DNA of 64,000 nucleotides from Phaeotremella fagi (GCA_001599715.1 BCHU01000003.1:1054001-1118000); one strand, 5' to 3'. Shown: positions 20,746 through 34,124, counted from the stretch's first letter. The notes: generated by a model from the sequence alone, not told the origin. Numbers and translations are program-made.

Positions 20746-23042
20746 CTACCCTTCTACTAAACCTCCTGTAGTTCCAGACTCTTCGTTATTCCTCGTCCTT
20801 CTGCCCTTCGTTGGCACTCCTGCGTACTTGTCTCTCATCCGTTCATATTTCTGTCTTTGCTCTCGAGACACACTTGGCTGAGTTTTCAGCGATGCCGCCA
20901 AAAAGTTCTCCACCGTGACTGTGACTTCATTGGTATTCGTCTCCTCTTTATCCGTTTCGAATGCTCCATCCTCTTCTAACGCAGATCTCAGAGCAAGAGT
21001 AGCTGCTTCGCGAACTAGAGCAGCAATATCCGCTCCAGAAAACCCGTCACAATTATCTCCCGATACAATTTCTTTGATTCCTTCCCAAGCTTCAGCCCGA
21101 ATTGGCGTCTTCTTTGTGTGTGTTTTCAGGATTTCGAATCTCTCTGTCGATGAAGGAAGATCTACATACAACAGCTTGTCGAGACGTCCAGGTCTAGCCA
21201 TAGCGGGATCGATCATGTCAGGTCTATTGGTGGCCCCAATAACATAGACTGCTTTACGAGAATCCAATCCATCGAGTTCTGTAAGAAGTGTGTTAACCAC
21301 CCGGGCAGAAGATTCAGACTGTAGTTGTCAGCTCAGTAAAGGAGGTCAACTCACCATCGAATCGTCTCTGCGTGGAACCAAAGCATCCAATTCATCAAAG
21401 AATATTACACATGGTGACGAGGCTCTAGCTCTAGCGAAGACCTGTCGGACAGCCTTTTCACTCTCACCAACAAACTGAGTATTGTCAGCTAGTTGGATTT
21501 AATGAAGAGGGTTTTGAAGAAACTCACCTTGTTCAGTAACTCTGGACCTTTGACGCTGATGAAATTCGCTCGAGATTCATTCGCTACGGCTTTCGCCAAC
21601 AACGTCTTACCGCAACCAGGGGGTCCCCAGAGCAGTACACCACTGGGTGCATCAATTCCAACTGTACTGAACAATTCAGGTCGCCGTATGGGTTGAACAA
21701 TTGCCATATGGAGTTCGTCACGAATTTGGCTAAGAGCACCAATATCAGTCCAAGTGACGTCCGGAACAGTAGCGAATCCTTCTCGTTTAGCGGAAGGTTG
21801 AACAATTTTCAAAGCAGCGGTGAAATCGGAGGGTAAGAGGGTGAGAGTCGACAGCTGTTCTGGTGTTAAAGGGAAAGGATGCGATATGAGAAAGCGAGCA
21901 ATAGGGGTTTGTAGAATGTCGGCAGGAAGGGTCGAAAATGGAGGATCATCTAGTGCCATATTTTCTAAACCTTCAGGATCTGGAAGAACCAAGCGGCCCT
22001 CTCCAACATCCTCGAAAATGCGTTTTACTGCAATTACACCAGCTTCAGTTGCCAGTGAAGTAAGGTCGGCACCAACATATCCGGGAGTTGCTTTTGCTAA
22101 TGTTTTGAAGTCGACATCGCCAGACATCCTCAGGTTGGCGCAGAGAACTCGCAAAATCCTGATTGATCAGTAGAAAGCCTTAGACGACAATGCGGGGACT
22201 CACTCCTCTCTGCCCTCAACGCTAGGAACACCCATTTCTATCTCATGATCAAATCTTCCAGCACGACGCAATGCAGGGTCTAAGGAGTCAGGTCGATTTG
22301 TTGCGCCAATGATAACTACAGGCTCCTCTGAAGTTGAGAGATCGTCCATACAAGTCAAGAGTTGAGCGACTATTCTTCGTTCCATTTCTCTTTGAGCTGT
22401 TTCCCGTTTTGGAGTGATGGCATCAACCTCATCTAAGAACAAGATACATGGAGCGAGTTTCTTTCATCAGTCTCTTTCTTTTGGACTGAACCTACCTTGG
22501 CTTCATCAAAAGTATCCCTGAGTGTCTTTTCCGACTCTCCTGACATGCCCGACACTATGGAAGGCGCAGACACGGAAATAAAAGGCAAGGATAATTCCTA
22601 TAGATAATTAGATTGTGTTAATCATTTTACTTACGCCTGCCAGACATTTGACTAATTGAGTTTTACCACCTCCAGGAACACCGTGCAGTAAAACTCCTCT
22701 GGGTCTAGGGACACCTGTGTACTGATATATTTCAGGATGAAGTAGGGGAAGGACGACAATTTCCATCAGCTGCGTTATTTGAGGTTTCAAACCACCAAGG
22801 TAGGAAAGTTTCAAGTCGGGGGGAGCATATTTGCTTGATAACGTATTGCCATCTGCTCGGGGTCGTTTCTTGCGAGTTGCTGTCGGTCGCTCTTCTGGCG
22901 CAGGTGTCGTTGCGTCAGATGATTCTGCGGCAGGAGGATCGGACAAATTATTGAGATTTGTGGTACGTCTAACTCTTTTCTTTGGAGCGGTTGCCCAAGC
23001 AGCTGTGAGAGATTGATTTAGTGAGGATGAAGGAATACTCAT
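20746..23042 (-). CDS. RIX7: AAA ATPase Rix7/NVL, 60S ribosome biogenesis
   Basis: Type II AAA protein. The N-terminal region has basic clusters (KKRVRR, RKKRPR) suiting nuclear import. D1 has Walker [11 protein letters not shown] and Walker [11 protein letters not shown], followed by [21 protein letters not shown]2 has [18 protein letters not shown], Walker [12 protein letters not shown], and [20 protein letters not shown] with arginine fingers. The linker starts [17 protein letters not shown]. Rix7 extracts Nsa1 from pre-60S particles in the nucleolus; the N-terminal nuclear signals and the sequence around both ATPase sites fit Rix7/NVL better than Cdc48. It ends in a short basic tail. Confidence 0.93.
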
Positions 23043-23228
23043 GTTCCTATGATTATAAAAGTTGATTGTAAACAAATCATTAATCTCTCAAAATTCAAAA
23101 TTACTGAAATGACAAAATGCGGGGGAATTAATGACGTGTATTTTGATATTTGACAATGTGATACTATTGTTGTATACTATCATTACATACGATTACCACT
23201 GTCGTTTTCAAATTCTATCTCATCAATC

Positions 23229-24233
23229 ATGACAGAAAATGATAGAAGAATGAGCGTAGGCTCATCCCATTCTCGGCCAGATGTTGATGATGCTCCTGTC
23301 AAGTAAGTTACCCTGGCTAATTGAAGGTGAAGCTGACTCTGACTCTGACCTTAGACGACAAAGAGTTGATTCCAAGGCAGAGGATAAAGTTCGAGGACAA
23401 CGATTGTTTGGAAATCTACTCGGAACTCTACAAAAGTTCAAAAAGGATGACAAGAATAGCAGGGCTAGTGAAGCTGTAGGTCCACATTCTTTTCAAGTCG
23501 ATACTGACACAAACAGGCCAAACGTCGTGAACAAGTTGCATCGAGAATCGCAGCAAAGCTTAGATCAGAAACCACTTTACAACATGATATCGCTGAATCA
23601 GAGAGAGAATTGAAGACTTTAAGAATAGCAACAGATTCATCGGAGTTCGTTCTCAAACATAAAACGGCAGCAGTAAGTTTCAATGTCTGAATAACCTGCT
23701 GATGAAAGATGTCCGCTCGACATGCTTCCTTGCGACCAATTGCAAAATTCCTGTATACCTCTAAACCCACCCCATCGCCCTTGATATTCGAAACGACTTT
23801 ACTCAATCCTTCACCTATCCCCCTCTCTCAGGGTCCATCGAGAGAACCTCAGATTGGACAATTAAAACCACTGTACTTTGTAAGTTACTTCAAGAACGAT
23901 AAATATCACATCAATTACTGACGGTTCTCTCAGTTACCCAAAATCCTGTTACCCGAGCAAGAAGACGAGCTCAAGACACGGATTGCTAATTTAGATGAAA
24001 TGATAGGAGAAGAAATATTAGCGTTAGAAAAAGAAAAGGAGAATGTAGCAGTGACGGCATCAACGAATAAAGCACGTATCGAAGAACTTGCTGCTAAATT
24101 GGACGTTCTGCGTAAACAAGCAAAACCTGTTGAAAGGGCGGCTTCAACCCCTCGTGGAGAAGAAATGGAAGTTGATAGGGAAGAAGGTGTTCAAATCAGG
24201 GGAGAGGATGGAGATGTTGAAGTAGAGTATTGA
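23229..24233 (+). CDS. Pinin/SDK/MemA family protein
   Basis: The N-terminal exon is MTENDRRMSVGSSHS. The core motif GQRLFGNLLGTLQKFKKDD is the pinin/SDK/MemA signature, followed by AAKRREQVASRIAAKLRSE, an acidic/basic coiled coil. A central LYF region leads into a second coiled coil (LEKEKENVAVTASTNKARIE) and an acidic tail. Animal pinin works with the exon-junction complex and in splicing; a splicing role is plausible in this intron-rich genome, but is inferred. At least five exons. Confidence 0.8.
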
Positions 24234-24342
24234 GTGATTGGCTATTCATCCATCTGGGATTATCAAAATTGCTTCTATGCATATGTATATAACAAATCGA
24301 CCTAAATTATACAAGAAACACAGACAGAATGCTTTTATGATT

Positions 24343-26637
24343 TCAAGACTTGTCCCACAAAAAAGATCGTGCGTTGTCAGATGCAGCAATCTCTTGTTTC
24401 GATTGCAGTAACTCCTCTAATTTGGCGTGAAGCTGTTGTCAGTAACGTTCAAATAATTGGACTCACTTCAACATTTTCTCTCTCTACAGTCTCTGACCGT
24501 CGTTTAGCCTCCTCAGCAATCTTGACATACGACTCTATGCTTGGTCTTTGGTCCAGTTCAACTCTCGGTCTCGGTTTGTACTCCTGTTTCGGTGACAACA
24601 TAGGAATAGTAGATTCAGCTTGTTTTTCCATGCGTAAAGCTCGTATCAGCTGGTCGAGCTGATAGCATCGACCTTTCCAATGCTCTACTTCATTTTGTGC
24701 ACGATCGAAACCAGCTCTATCGTTGTCCCTATTCATTAGTCAAGGTCTCTGGATGCTACTCACCATAATCTCAGCATGTCCTCCATCTGTTTCATTCGAA
24801 TCTCATAATCAGCAATATGTCTAATCTTCGGTTCCGCTTCTGTCAATTGATTCTGTAGCTTGAACCGCCTAGGTGATCAGCAAAGTTCACATGTGGACTT
24901 ACTCATTCTTTACCGCAGCCAACTCTTCTGTTTGGCTTTTGACTACTGCATGCAAATCATTGACTTCTTGTCGAATTTGGACTGCTTCCTTGCCCCATTG
25001 TCGCTTTTCATCTCTAAACCTTTCATTTTTGGTTCTTAAACCATCACCCCATTCAGCGTGCTTTTTCTTGGCCTTTGAAGCCTCCGCCTTCTGATTGTCT
25101 AGTTCGATCTGAAGACTCTCGATGGTTTTCCGTTGTTCTTTTGAATCATTTGCGAGACTATGAATTTCCGCCTCATCACTGTCCATCTGCAAGGAGGTCT
25201 TGTGAAGACGCCCAATGTCTGTTGTCAGCTTGATCGTCTGATCATTACGTACGATAAATATATTGTCTTCTAATCCGATCCGTCACTTGGGCTTCTAGAC
25301 GTAGCAATTGATTTTCGCGCTGTAGTCGAGCAATATCAGAAGTTGGGGCAGCTATAGATTTTGATTCTACACTGATTGAAGCATCATTCTCGATCTCCGC
25401 AGGTGTCTCGATGTCCTCAAAATCTTCCATGAAATCAAATTGTTCGTCCATCCTTTTCTCTGAATGTGCGATCAGGTGTGCACGAGACACAAATTCTGAT
25501 GGATCGAATTTGTCCCAACGCTTATCGTCCGCTAATTCACTTGCAGAAGTAAAAGAAACGATGGAAGAATGAAGTTGGAAGTCTCGTAACATGGGACCAA
25601 CTCTTGCGGCCAATAGTCCCTCCGGCCAAACCACGTCCCACCCAACATTGTACACAGAGTCGATACCTTTTCCTTTCAGATACGAAACAGGATCTCGAAC
25701 AAATGCGATAACGTTTGAAGGCCATCCACCGTACATTGTTACCAGAAGAAGTCTGACAGATCGTTCGGGTTGAAAAGCAACAGGTAATTGGAGATCTGAT
25801 TCCATCGCCGAGGTTTCGACTTGCCAATCCAGTACAGGGTCAGGCTCAAATGTGCGAGTTCTTCCATCCAGAGCTTGATTGGGTTCCACAAAAGGTCGAT
25901 TCTTCCACAATATCGCTCGACCAAGTACGACCATAACCAGTGGTATGTATTCAGTCAGCTCAGCTGGTGCAAACGGGATAACACTGAACAAAGCTCTGAG
26001 CGCAATGGGGAACAGTTGGTTGCCTGTGTCTAGTAGAAGACTTCGAAGAATCGTCGAATAGAATGGAAGTTTGGGTAAAGTTGTCATGAGCGTTGCTGCA
26101 GGGGATGATCCAGGGATATAGGGGTTCGCTAAGACGACAGATAGAAGTAGGAGTAGAAGTGGTATTCGATGAGTGGGTTGGACATATTCTTCGTTACAAA
26201 TCGAACAGAATGTCTGATGTTAGGACTATCAACAATATCTCTCACCTCAAAATCCATGTTTCCCCATTTGACAAGGACACTTTCAGCGCGAGAGTTTTGC
26301 AAGTACAATTTTTCAAACCAGAATTTATGACTGAAGACTTTGGAAGTCAATCCAGAAGCGATGTAATTTTCGACATCTGGTGATCCTGATCCCCTTCTTT
26401 CAACCTCTACCCATGCCTGTATATCAGCTTCCCATTGAGCATCAGGAGCTTGTCGTGCTGCAGAGTATAAATTCTCAAACCGGTGTTCACTAGGAGCTAG
26501 AAGAATTCCAGAGCTTGCTGGTGTGACTTTCTGGTTGTCGACCTCAGAGGATGGGATTAACGGTGCCGTTGCAGGATGTTCAAGAACTGTTCCTCCATCA
26601 GTTTAGGATGTAACAGTATACGTACAAGCTGTAGACA
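24343..26637 (-). CDS. TSC1: Hamartin (TSC1) homologue
   Basis: The N-terminal helical part reads KLPFYSTILRSLLLDTGNQL, then PAELTEYIPLVMVVLGRAI and LLLVTMYGGWPSNVIAFVRD, RVGPMLRDFQLHSSIV, and DDKRWDKFDPSEFVSRAHLI. These follow the order and spacing of human hamartin (LFHRLYGMYPCNFVSFLR; RRWKRLETHDVVIEC). The C-terminal third is a long coiled coil (ARLQRENQLLRLEAQVTD onward) ending SFLWDKS. Hamartin pairs with tuberin as a GTPase-activating complex for Rheb, restraining TORC1. The start ATG at 26637 gives MSTA and then a 39-nt intron. Confidence 0.8.
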
Positions 26638-26845
26638 TGACGAAAGTCGTCCTGCAGTGGACCAGACTGTCGAAATCCTATGAACACAGAAAAGGATTAT
26701 GCACAGGATGAAGAAGTAGATGTGATTAAGATGATTGATGATGATGGTTGCAACATTAAGTACGTTCGAGTAGCAAGATACCGGAGTTAATTCGTTGTTT
26801 AATAGGTTCATTTCCTTCTTAACTTTAACTTGCTACATTCCCACT
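26638..26845. promoter_or_regulatory. Short divergent promoter
   Basis: Only 208 bp separate the start codons of TSC1 (minus) and the dehydrogenase (plus), so they probably share a bidirectional promoter. No clear TATA box is seen. Confidence 0.4.
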
Positions 26846-28033
26846 ATGCAATCTTCCTCTAGGTTGTTACTCAGACCTCTATCTGGACGTAATCCTCTAC
26901 GGGTGTATTCACAGAGTTATCGCTTTCACTCGAACTCACTGCCAAAGGTTTTACTGTTGGACGAGATAACATTAGCCAAAGATGACTTGGATCAATTGAA
27001 ACAGGTAGCTACTGTTACTGTGAGTTTCCAATTTACTCTAGGCATATCTAACATCAGTCACTCAAAGAAAAAGATAGAGCTTCATTCTTGAAGGCTTGCA
27101 AGACCGATTATGAAGGGGTGACAGCTCTTTATCGACATTTCAAAGGGACTGCTTCTGTTCGAGTAGGTCCTGATTGTCTGAGAATGTTTCTAACTATAGA
27201 TCACTGGCGTTTTTGACGAAGAACTCGTCGCAAAATTACCAGCTTCTTTGAAATTCATCTGTCATAACGGAGCTGGGTACGATCAAAGTAAGTGTCATCG
27301 AGAAACATTGTTGATGTCAGTTTCCATCCCTGCCTGCTCATCCAGATCAATACAAGTTTCCAATGTTCCAACTGCTGTTGACGATGCTACTGCCGACACA
27401 GCGGTCTTCCTGATGATCGGTGCTTTACGACAATACAAGCCAGCTTTGGCCTCAGCTGTTGCTGGAACCTTCAACTCTAATCTCCCGTTATCGAATGATC
27501 CGAAGGGTAAACTTCTGGGTATACTTGGAATGGGGGGTATAGGTCGGGCTTTGGCTCGTAGAGCAACAGCTCTGGGTATGAAAGTTCAATATCACAATCG
27601 AAATCGACTACCTTCTGAGATGGAGGCTGGAGCCGAATACGTTACATATGAAGAAATACTGCAGACGTCTGATGTGGTCTCGTTAAATCTTCCGTTGAAT
27701 CCTTCGACTAAACACCTGATCTCGACCTCAGCTTTCGATAGGATGAAGAAATCTGCAATCCTGATCAATACAGCTCGGGGACCTATTGTCGATGAGACGG
27801 CTTTGATTCAAGCTTTGGACAATGGAACTATAGCTGGAGCGGGTTTAGATGTTTACGAGAACGAACCTCATATCCCTCAAGCTCTTCTCGATAATCCAAG
27901 GGCATTCTGTTTACCTCATGTAGGAACATTGACGGTCGAAACACAGCGAGAGATGGAAGCTTTCTGTTTACAGAATATTATTCATGGTTTACAGCATGGT
28001 CATTTACGAACGGTAGTTCCAGAACAGAGATGA
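26846..28033 (+). CDS. D-2-hydroxyacid dehydrogenase (glyoxylate reductase type)
   Basis: The N-terminus MQSSSRLLLRPLSGRNPLR is Arg-rich, suiting a mitochondrial presequence. The catalytic domain has CHNGAGYDQI, the Rossmann motif LGILGMGGIGRALARR, NLPLNPSTKHLI, INTARGPIVDE (catalytic Arg), GLDVYENEP (Glu) and LPHVGT (His). The order and motifs match yeast Gor1-like glyoxylate/hydroxypyruvate reductases using NAD(P)H. Intron at 27288-27320 is only 33 nt; splicing it gives GYDQISIPACSSRSIQVSN, the expected family sequence. Confidence 0.92.
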
Positions 28034-28265
28034 GAAGTGGAGGGGTCTCAAAGTCTGGACAAGTTGATGAAAGAGTAAGACTGCGATCGAAAGACGTTTG
28101 GTAACGATCAGTGTCATGGTAAGGGTGACATAGCAATTTTGTGATGGATAAATCTATGATATAAGCAATCTATATAGAGAAAAAGGAGTGAACGAATGAA
28201 TGTGTAATAACTATTGTACAATCGAAAAGAAATGTCGTGAATCGTCAAAAAGAAATCCAGAAAAA

Positions 28266-29829
28266 CTACAGAGGTCTGGGTTTAAGTAAACGATCCATCT
28301 CTTGTCTTTCCAACTCCTTCACTCCCTTCTTCTTGATAACAGCATCCCTGATAGTCACAGCACCCGAAGCTTCCAATGTAGATTTGAGTTTACCAGAGTC
28401 ACGTAGAGCAAGAACTTCGTGGTAATTACCCACTGGTTTACCAAGGAGTAACAGTTGCGGTAACTCAGTGGTGTCGAGTAATCGCGCGATAAGAGGGATG
28501 AAAATTTGATGATCACGACGTTGATCAACATCAATGACCAAGGGAGCTGGAGTGATTTTGTATTGGGCGAGCATCTTCTTGACTTCACGGTGCCATGGGT
28601 CACGCATACGACCTAAGAGAAGGATAGGGTAGATGGCGTTGACCTCGTCTCGGAGGAGATCAAGATCCTCCCGAGCTGTTGGTCTGGTTGGATCAAAGTC
28701 AAGGACTATGGATGGGTCAAGAGGAAGTTCGGGATTAAGAGGGGGGAGGGAGTTTGAAGTGGTTGAGGTGATGAACTGATCATTTATTAGTATATTGCCA
28801 GACATGGAGATGGATTGACTCACGTTGATTAGAGCGACAAGTTCTTCGTCTTTGTTCAAGAATTCGATTGGTTCGGTGTTTTCGTTGTAAATGGAAGAGG
28901 TAACGGGAACATGGGCTGGAGCTTGAGCGAAACCTCTTGACATGAGACGTGTTTGGAATGGGGCTTCAACGGCGGCAGCTGAAGAACCAGATACAGCCCT
29001 TGAGAGAAGAATACAGGCGAAAGTTGCGACAACGAAACAGAACAAAAGAACGGGTCGATGACGTCTAGGTACTCGTAGTAGATACTTCAACGAAGATAAA
29101 GCTTCGGGTTTAGTCATTGGATAGCTTTTGGACTACGGGGAATCAGTTTTGATTGCATGACGACAGCATCAGAACTTACTTTGGTAGAGAAGGAAAAGAA
29201 TTTCCTTTCTTCTATGGGATGTCCTTTTGGTGTCGTTGGGACTGATTGAGCTTCTCTTTTCTCCCTTTCTGCCGATGAAATCATAGCACTTCGTAATGGA
29301 TGATTGGGAGGTAGAACTGGGAGACCTTGTGAAAGAGTGAGCAAATCATCAGTCGACTCGTTGAGAGAAAGACCTAGATCTGGTTTCGAAAGGGAACCAA
29401 GAGAAGCGATATGATCGTTAAGTCTGGAAGTAAGGGCTTGTCCAGGGCTGAGAATTGGTGTCAACAGACCAGAGCTCATGTCAGGTGAAGCTTCGAAATC
29501 AGAATCGTATTCTTCATCAGGTAAAAGAGGTGGTAGAGTGAGGGGTGATGAGGGGGTGAAAAAGGGAGTGTTTGAACCAGTAGGAGTTGTCGCTTGATAA
29601 GAGTGACGTTGGGTGGTGAGCTGATTGCTCGAAGTGTTGATCTGAACTGATCTTGACATGTTGGAGGTGGCCAGGAAGCCAAGTGCACCGAGTTTAGGTG
29701 ATACTGGTGGGGTATCTGGAAGTAAGATTACAGGGTTGTAGGCAACCTTCCTTTGAGACGAATGGTTGGGGATAGTAGAGGAAGAAGATCCGTTTGAATC
29801 GTATGGATTATCAAAGTATGACTGAGAAG
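28266..29829 (-). CDS. Type II membrane protein with glutaredoxin-like domain lacking catalytic Cys
   Basis: A 47-nt intron (29133-29179) joins a Ser/Pro-rich cytosolic part (GALGFLATSN, ERKFFSFSTK) to SKSYPMTKPEALSSLKYL and a single membrane span (LLFCFVVATFACILLSRAV). The lumenal end is a thioredoxin-fold domain: IYPILLLGRMRDPWHREVKK, then LPQLLLLGKPVGNYHEVLAL with the cis-Pro and GK.VG.Y pattern of glutaredoxins. The usual CPYC or CxxS active site is DPWH, so no redox cysteine is present there. Yeast Grx6/Grx7 have the same topology in the early secretory pathway. The 5' end is unsure; an acceptor near 29829 suggests a further upstream exon. Confidence 0.7.
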
Positions 29830-31439
29830 AAGGATACGTCAGTCCAGCTGGCAGCAAGGAGTAAAAAAAGGGATGATGTTGATGGGAGAAAAGAAAAGAT
29901 AAGGTATTAATAGACAAAGAGAAGAGGAAAAGGAAAAGTGAACTAAAGGAAAGGAAAGGGGGGGCAGGGATCTGAGAAACGTTTTGATTGATTGAGTGAT
30001 TGATTGATGAATAAATTTGATGGCAATGGCCATTTCATTATGGTGTTTCGGGGGTATAACGTTTAGGTTTATTCACACTCACCATTTTGAACTAAGTTAT
30101 TCCTCTTATTTACTTAGATCGTGTTTCAGTATTCTCGTTGTGTGTCACAGAACTGTTTGATTCAAGTTTCTTCTTTGGTTGGAGTAATACTGAAGAAAAA
30201 GAAACAGAGGTGGATGGGTTGATAAATGATGAACACGATCTTGACACTCTCTAACCTATATGTATTTTTCGTATGTCCATTTTATCCTTTATTTCATCTC
30301 CCGTCATCATCGTTAGACGGTCGATCTTTGTCTCTCACATTGGATTACTAGGGTCAGCCACAAGCGGGGAGACCTTCCTCGATGTCAATCTTTTATTTTC
30401 ATCTTTGAACGGTAAGTTCATTCAGGAACCTAGTTTTTGAATTGGTGACATATGAATTATGCCTACGGAAACGATGATATGGTCGGCAAGTAGATCAAGG
30501 ATCCAGGTCCAAATCGAAAGAATTCAATTTAAAAGTGAAAGATGACTCGGTTGAACTGACATTTGGTGTTAAAAAGTGTTTCTGAATTCCCCTCGAACGG
30601 GCTGAAAGTGGAAGGAGTTGAAAACAAATTCTCCTTGTGGCGCTTTATTAAGAGGGGACGAGCTGAGGGAAATCTTAAAGGAACCGTTTGAAGTGAATGT
30701 GAATCGCAATAACTAACATACCCGAAACATTGAATCCTTTATATTTGATCCTGATACCTGGTTTTGGTTTGGGTTGGGGGTTTGATTTCGCAGTGTGACG
30801 GGTAAGTTGCATTCCAATGAACGTATTCAACATATCTAAGACCTAAGACTTTTCTTCTCCTTAAATCCCAATCCGGCTAACTTTGTCGGGTTAATTACGT
30901 TACGTGCTCTCCTTTTCCTCTCCTCTCCCGCCTCAATTCCCTTTTTCTTTCGGGAATAGTTTACGTAACCTGCATTACAACCCCTGAATATCATGTTGTC
31001 AAACTTGACGACTTTTGTGACTCACCGGGATTCACACTCTTAATTAGACTGGACTTACTCTCGATTCATAGACCTCTACATACCAAATATTGATGAATGA
31101 ATCACTTTGTCGATCCAGATACCATCACTCTGCTTCAGGCATAGGTTGTTTTTCAGTCGATGTCGGCAGAATCAGGTCGAACCCTTATCCGAAAACTTGT
31201 GCGATCGAGAAACTTCACTCATTCCAGTCACCGAAATACAATCTTGGCATAAGAAGGTCATCCCGTACTTTTTGAATTCATGAATTAATGACGTTGTCCG
31301 TTTGAGCTCTTGGCCACTTGATGCTTGACTGTTGCATTACTCCGAACCCTCGATTCTCGCAACACAGATGTGACATGACAATAAAATAACAAAAATAGGT
31401 AAAACAAGAAAATCGACGCAATCCTGACGTTTATCCCGT
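29830..31439. other. Long spacer, 5' region of the glutaredoxin-like gene
   Basis: About 1.6 kb between two minus-strand genes. It contains pyrimidine runs (for example 30915-30950), probably the promoter and 5' UTR of the upstream gene, but no supportable coding exon. A first small exon for the glutaredoxin-like gene may lie near 30033 (an ATG is present). Confidence 0.4.
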
Positions 31440-33666
31440 TCAAGCCCCAAAAGCCGCTTGCGCAGCTGCTTTTTCAGCCAAGCTACCCCGGGCTTCCCAT
31501 TCAATCTTTGACACGGTAACCATCTCGTCTTTGTTCTTTTTATCGGACAATTTACCCCATCCTCCGCCCCCTGGAGTCTGGATGACCAGTCGATCACCAG
31601 CCCCGAAATTAACCGTTGCTTTACCACCCAGGTTAACTTTTCTAACCTTCCCACCGGTCTTGGTGGGTTGTTTCAACCAAGTGTTGATACCTGTTTTTGC
31701 ATCCTCACCACCTGCTAAACCGTATGGTGCTTTCGCGCGTCTTTCTGAAAGCATGGAGATTTGCAATGGCTCAAGGAACTCGAGATCTCGAACAACACCG
31801 TCACCACCAGAGTAAGCTCCTAGACCACCAGAGTTTGTTCTGTAAGAAAACTCGCGAAGAATGACAGCTACATCATCAGTAGTGTTCCTCAATTGATGAC
31901 CTACGGTAACGTCTCTCCAAAATCTCTGGGTCAGTGATACGTGTGTTGGTCATGTGGCAACTGGGACTTATCAGAATGGTTCTTTGACAACAAGGATGAC
32001 ACTTACTGGACTCCTGATGTTCCATTCCAGGTGGGTCCAGCACCACTACCACCTGCAATAGTCTGACGTTAACGTTAATTTGTAATTCAAACTCACCTCG
32101 TAGTAACCCCAACCTGACTTGACCTCTCCAGTCTCTTGATTCTTGCCTCCCACACCAAAACTCAAATTGTTGCAACAACCTTGACTGGCAGCGCAAGCGT
32201 TGAAAGCTTTCAAAACAACATCAGTTATACGTTGAGAAGTCAAGACGTTTCCTGCGCAGACAGCTGCTTCGGGCGAAGGATTTAGGAGACATTCATCTGG
32301 TATGACGACTGTGAGGTGTCAGTTTGAGCCAGTAACCAACGACGAGGAACATACTGTCTAAAGGAACCAGACACCCAGCGTTAAGAGGAATATCTTGGTT
32401 GACCATAGCTCTCATACTGAACGTCAGTCAAAATATCGCACTATCAAACTCACCAATAGATAATAGCAGAATGGACAACAGCAATAGGAGCGTTCAAATT
32501 TCCTCGAACTTCTGGTCCAGTACCGGTAAAATCGAATACTGCACTGCCTGTGTCCTCATTTATCGTTACTTTGAGCGCGATTGGGGATCCGTCATCGAGG
32601 TAGTCAATAGCCTACTGCTATCAGCACATCTTCGAGACATTCATCCAAGACTTACGGAGAGCTCATTGGAACCAGCAGCTGTAGCAGCTTGCTTCAACAT
32701 AGTTCGAACCGCTTGTTCAGCATTACTACGATTCGTATGAGCTAAGTATTGATCGAAGTCTTGGCCATGGTGCTGTACTTACAGTTGTACGTATCTCATG
32801 TATCCGTGAACAGTTTCTAGACCATTTTCTCCGACCAAAGAATGTAGCAATTGAGTACCTTTGTGATTTGCTGCAATTTGCTAAGAAAAGCGTCAGCTGC
32901 AACTCCCTTCAGAGTCCAGACTAGTCTCTTACAGCTTTGATATCACTCTCGACATCTCTGTAGTTTCTGCAACCACTGCAACCGGGATATTTTGCAGGTT
33001 CTTCAACAAGTAATTGGTACAACCCTTTGGCATCGAATTTTCCACCTGAGACAAGTTTGAATGATTCGATTTCTGCTCCCTCTTCAGCTAAAATTGTACT
33101 GTTTGAAGGCATGGAACCACCGGTGATACCCCCAATATCGGAGTGATGAGCTCTGGAAGCGGTAAAGAAGATGATTTCTGTTTCTCTTCCAGGTGTTGGA
33201 TTGAAAACAGGAGTGATGACGGTTAAATCTAAGAGAGTTAGTTTTAGAATGACATAAATCCATAGAGTAAACTTACCAGGAAGATGCGATCCACCAGCCA
33301 TAGGAGAGTTTGCCAATAAGACATCACCATCCTTGAGATCTTTACCCCAACGAGAAAGCTGAAATTTGACAGCGAAAGACATCGAACCTAGATGGACAGG
33401 AATGAAAGGTGCATTGGCTACTAGATCACCTGTGTCACTGAACAGGGCGCAACTGTAATCAAGTCTTTCTTTGATATTGGTTGAGATAGAAGTTTGTTGG
33501 AGGGATCGACCCATAGCCTCAGCAACTGACATGAATCGGTTGGCGCTGATGTCAAGCCGACAGTCAGCATCTTCGTTGATCTCATGGACGTGACTCACAA
33601 AAGACTAAGGGTGATTGGATCATATTTGACGTTTGGAAGAGCTGTGATAGGAGTTTGAATTGTCAT
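31440..33666 (-). CDS. Hydantoinase/5-oxoprolinase B-type protein (HyuB)
   Basis: It starts [20 protein letters not shown]. Next come [91 protein letters not shown], and near the end [18 protein letters not shown] and [13 protein letters not shown]. These are the hallmarks of the HyuB/OplB half of ATP-dependent 5-oxoprolinase. In most fungi this half is the C-terminal part of one fused protein; here it is its own multi-exon gene. It is head to head with HyuA (458 bp between starts). Substrate (5-oxo-L-proline, D-form or a hydantoin) cannot be told from sequence. Confidence 0.9.
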
Positions 33667-34124
33667 TTTTGCAAAGTTATTTTGATGAGAATAGACAACA
33701 CTTGAATGGTATGGTTGTTATAAAGTGGAAAATAACTCAAGAGCTTGAAACCTTTGATTTATCCCGATAAACCGAAAGCGGAGTGATTCCACCTCCATGA
33801 GATGCATGCATCATGATATCCTAGTATCTGCTGGAGAAAAAGGAAAAGATAACAAAGGTAAAGATGAAATTACCAGGCACGGCAAAATATCAGGATTTCC
33901 GGGAGGAGCGTCCTCCTTAATCTCCCAGCGGAATTCTCAATATCTTTCGTTTTTGAGCAAAAATGTAGCCAATGGTATGCGACAGTCATAAGCTAAACTA
34001 GGTCGTGGAGTCAATAATGAGGATCAATATTTATTTCCCGATCTTGAATCATCTTACAATAAGTAGCAGGACATACCTAATTATTTGTTTTTATCTTTCA
34101 TCTTAACACTTCACAAACAAAATC
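33667..34124. promoter_or_regulatory. Bidirectional promoter of the HyuA/HyuB pair
   Basis: 458 bp between divergent start codons of two subunits that should work together. I see no TATA box; a shared control region is inferred from the arrangement. Confidence 0.45.
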
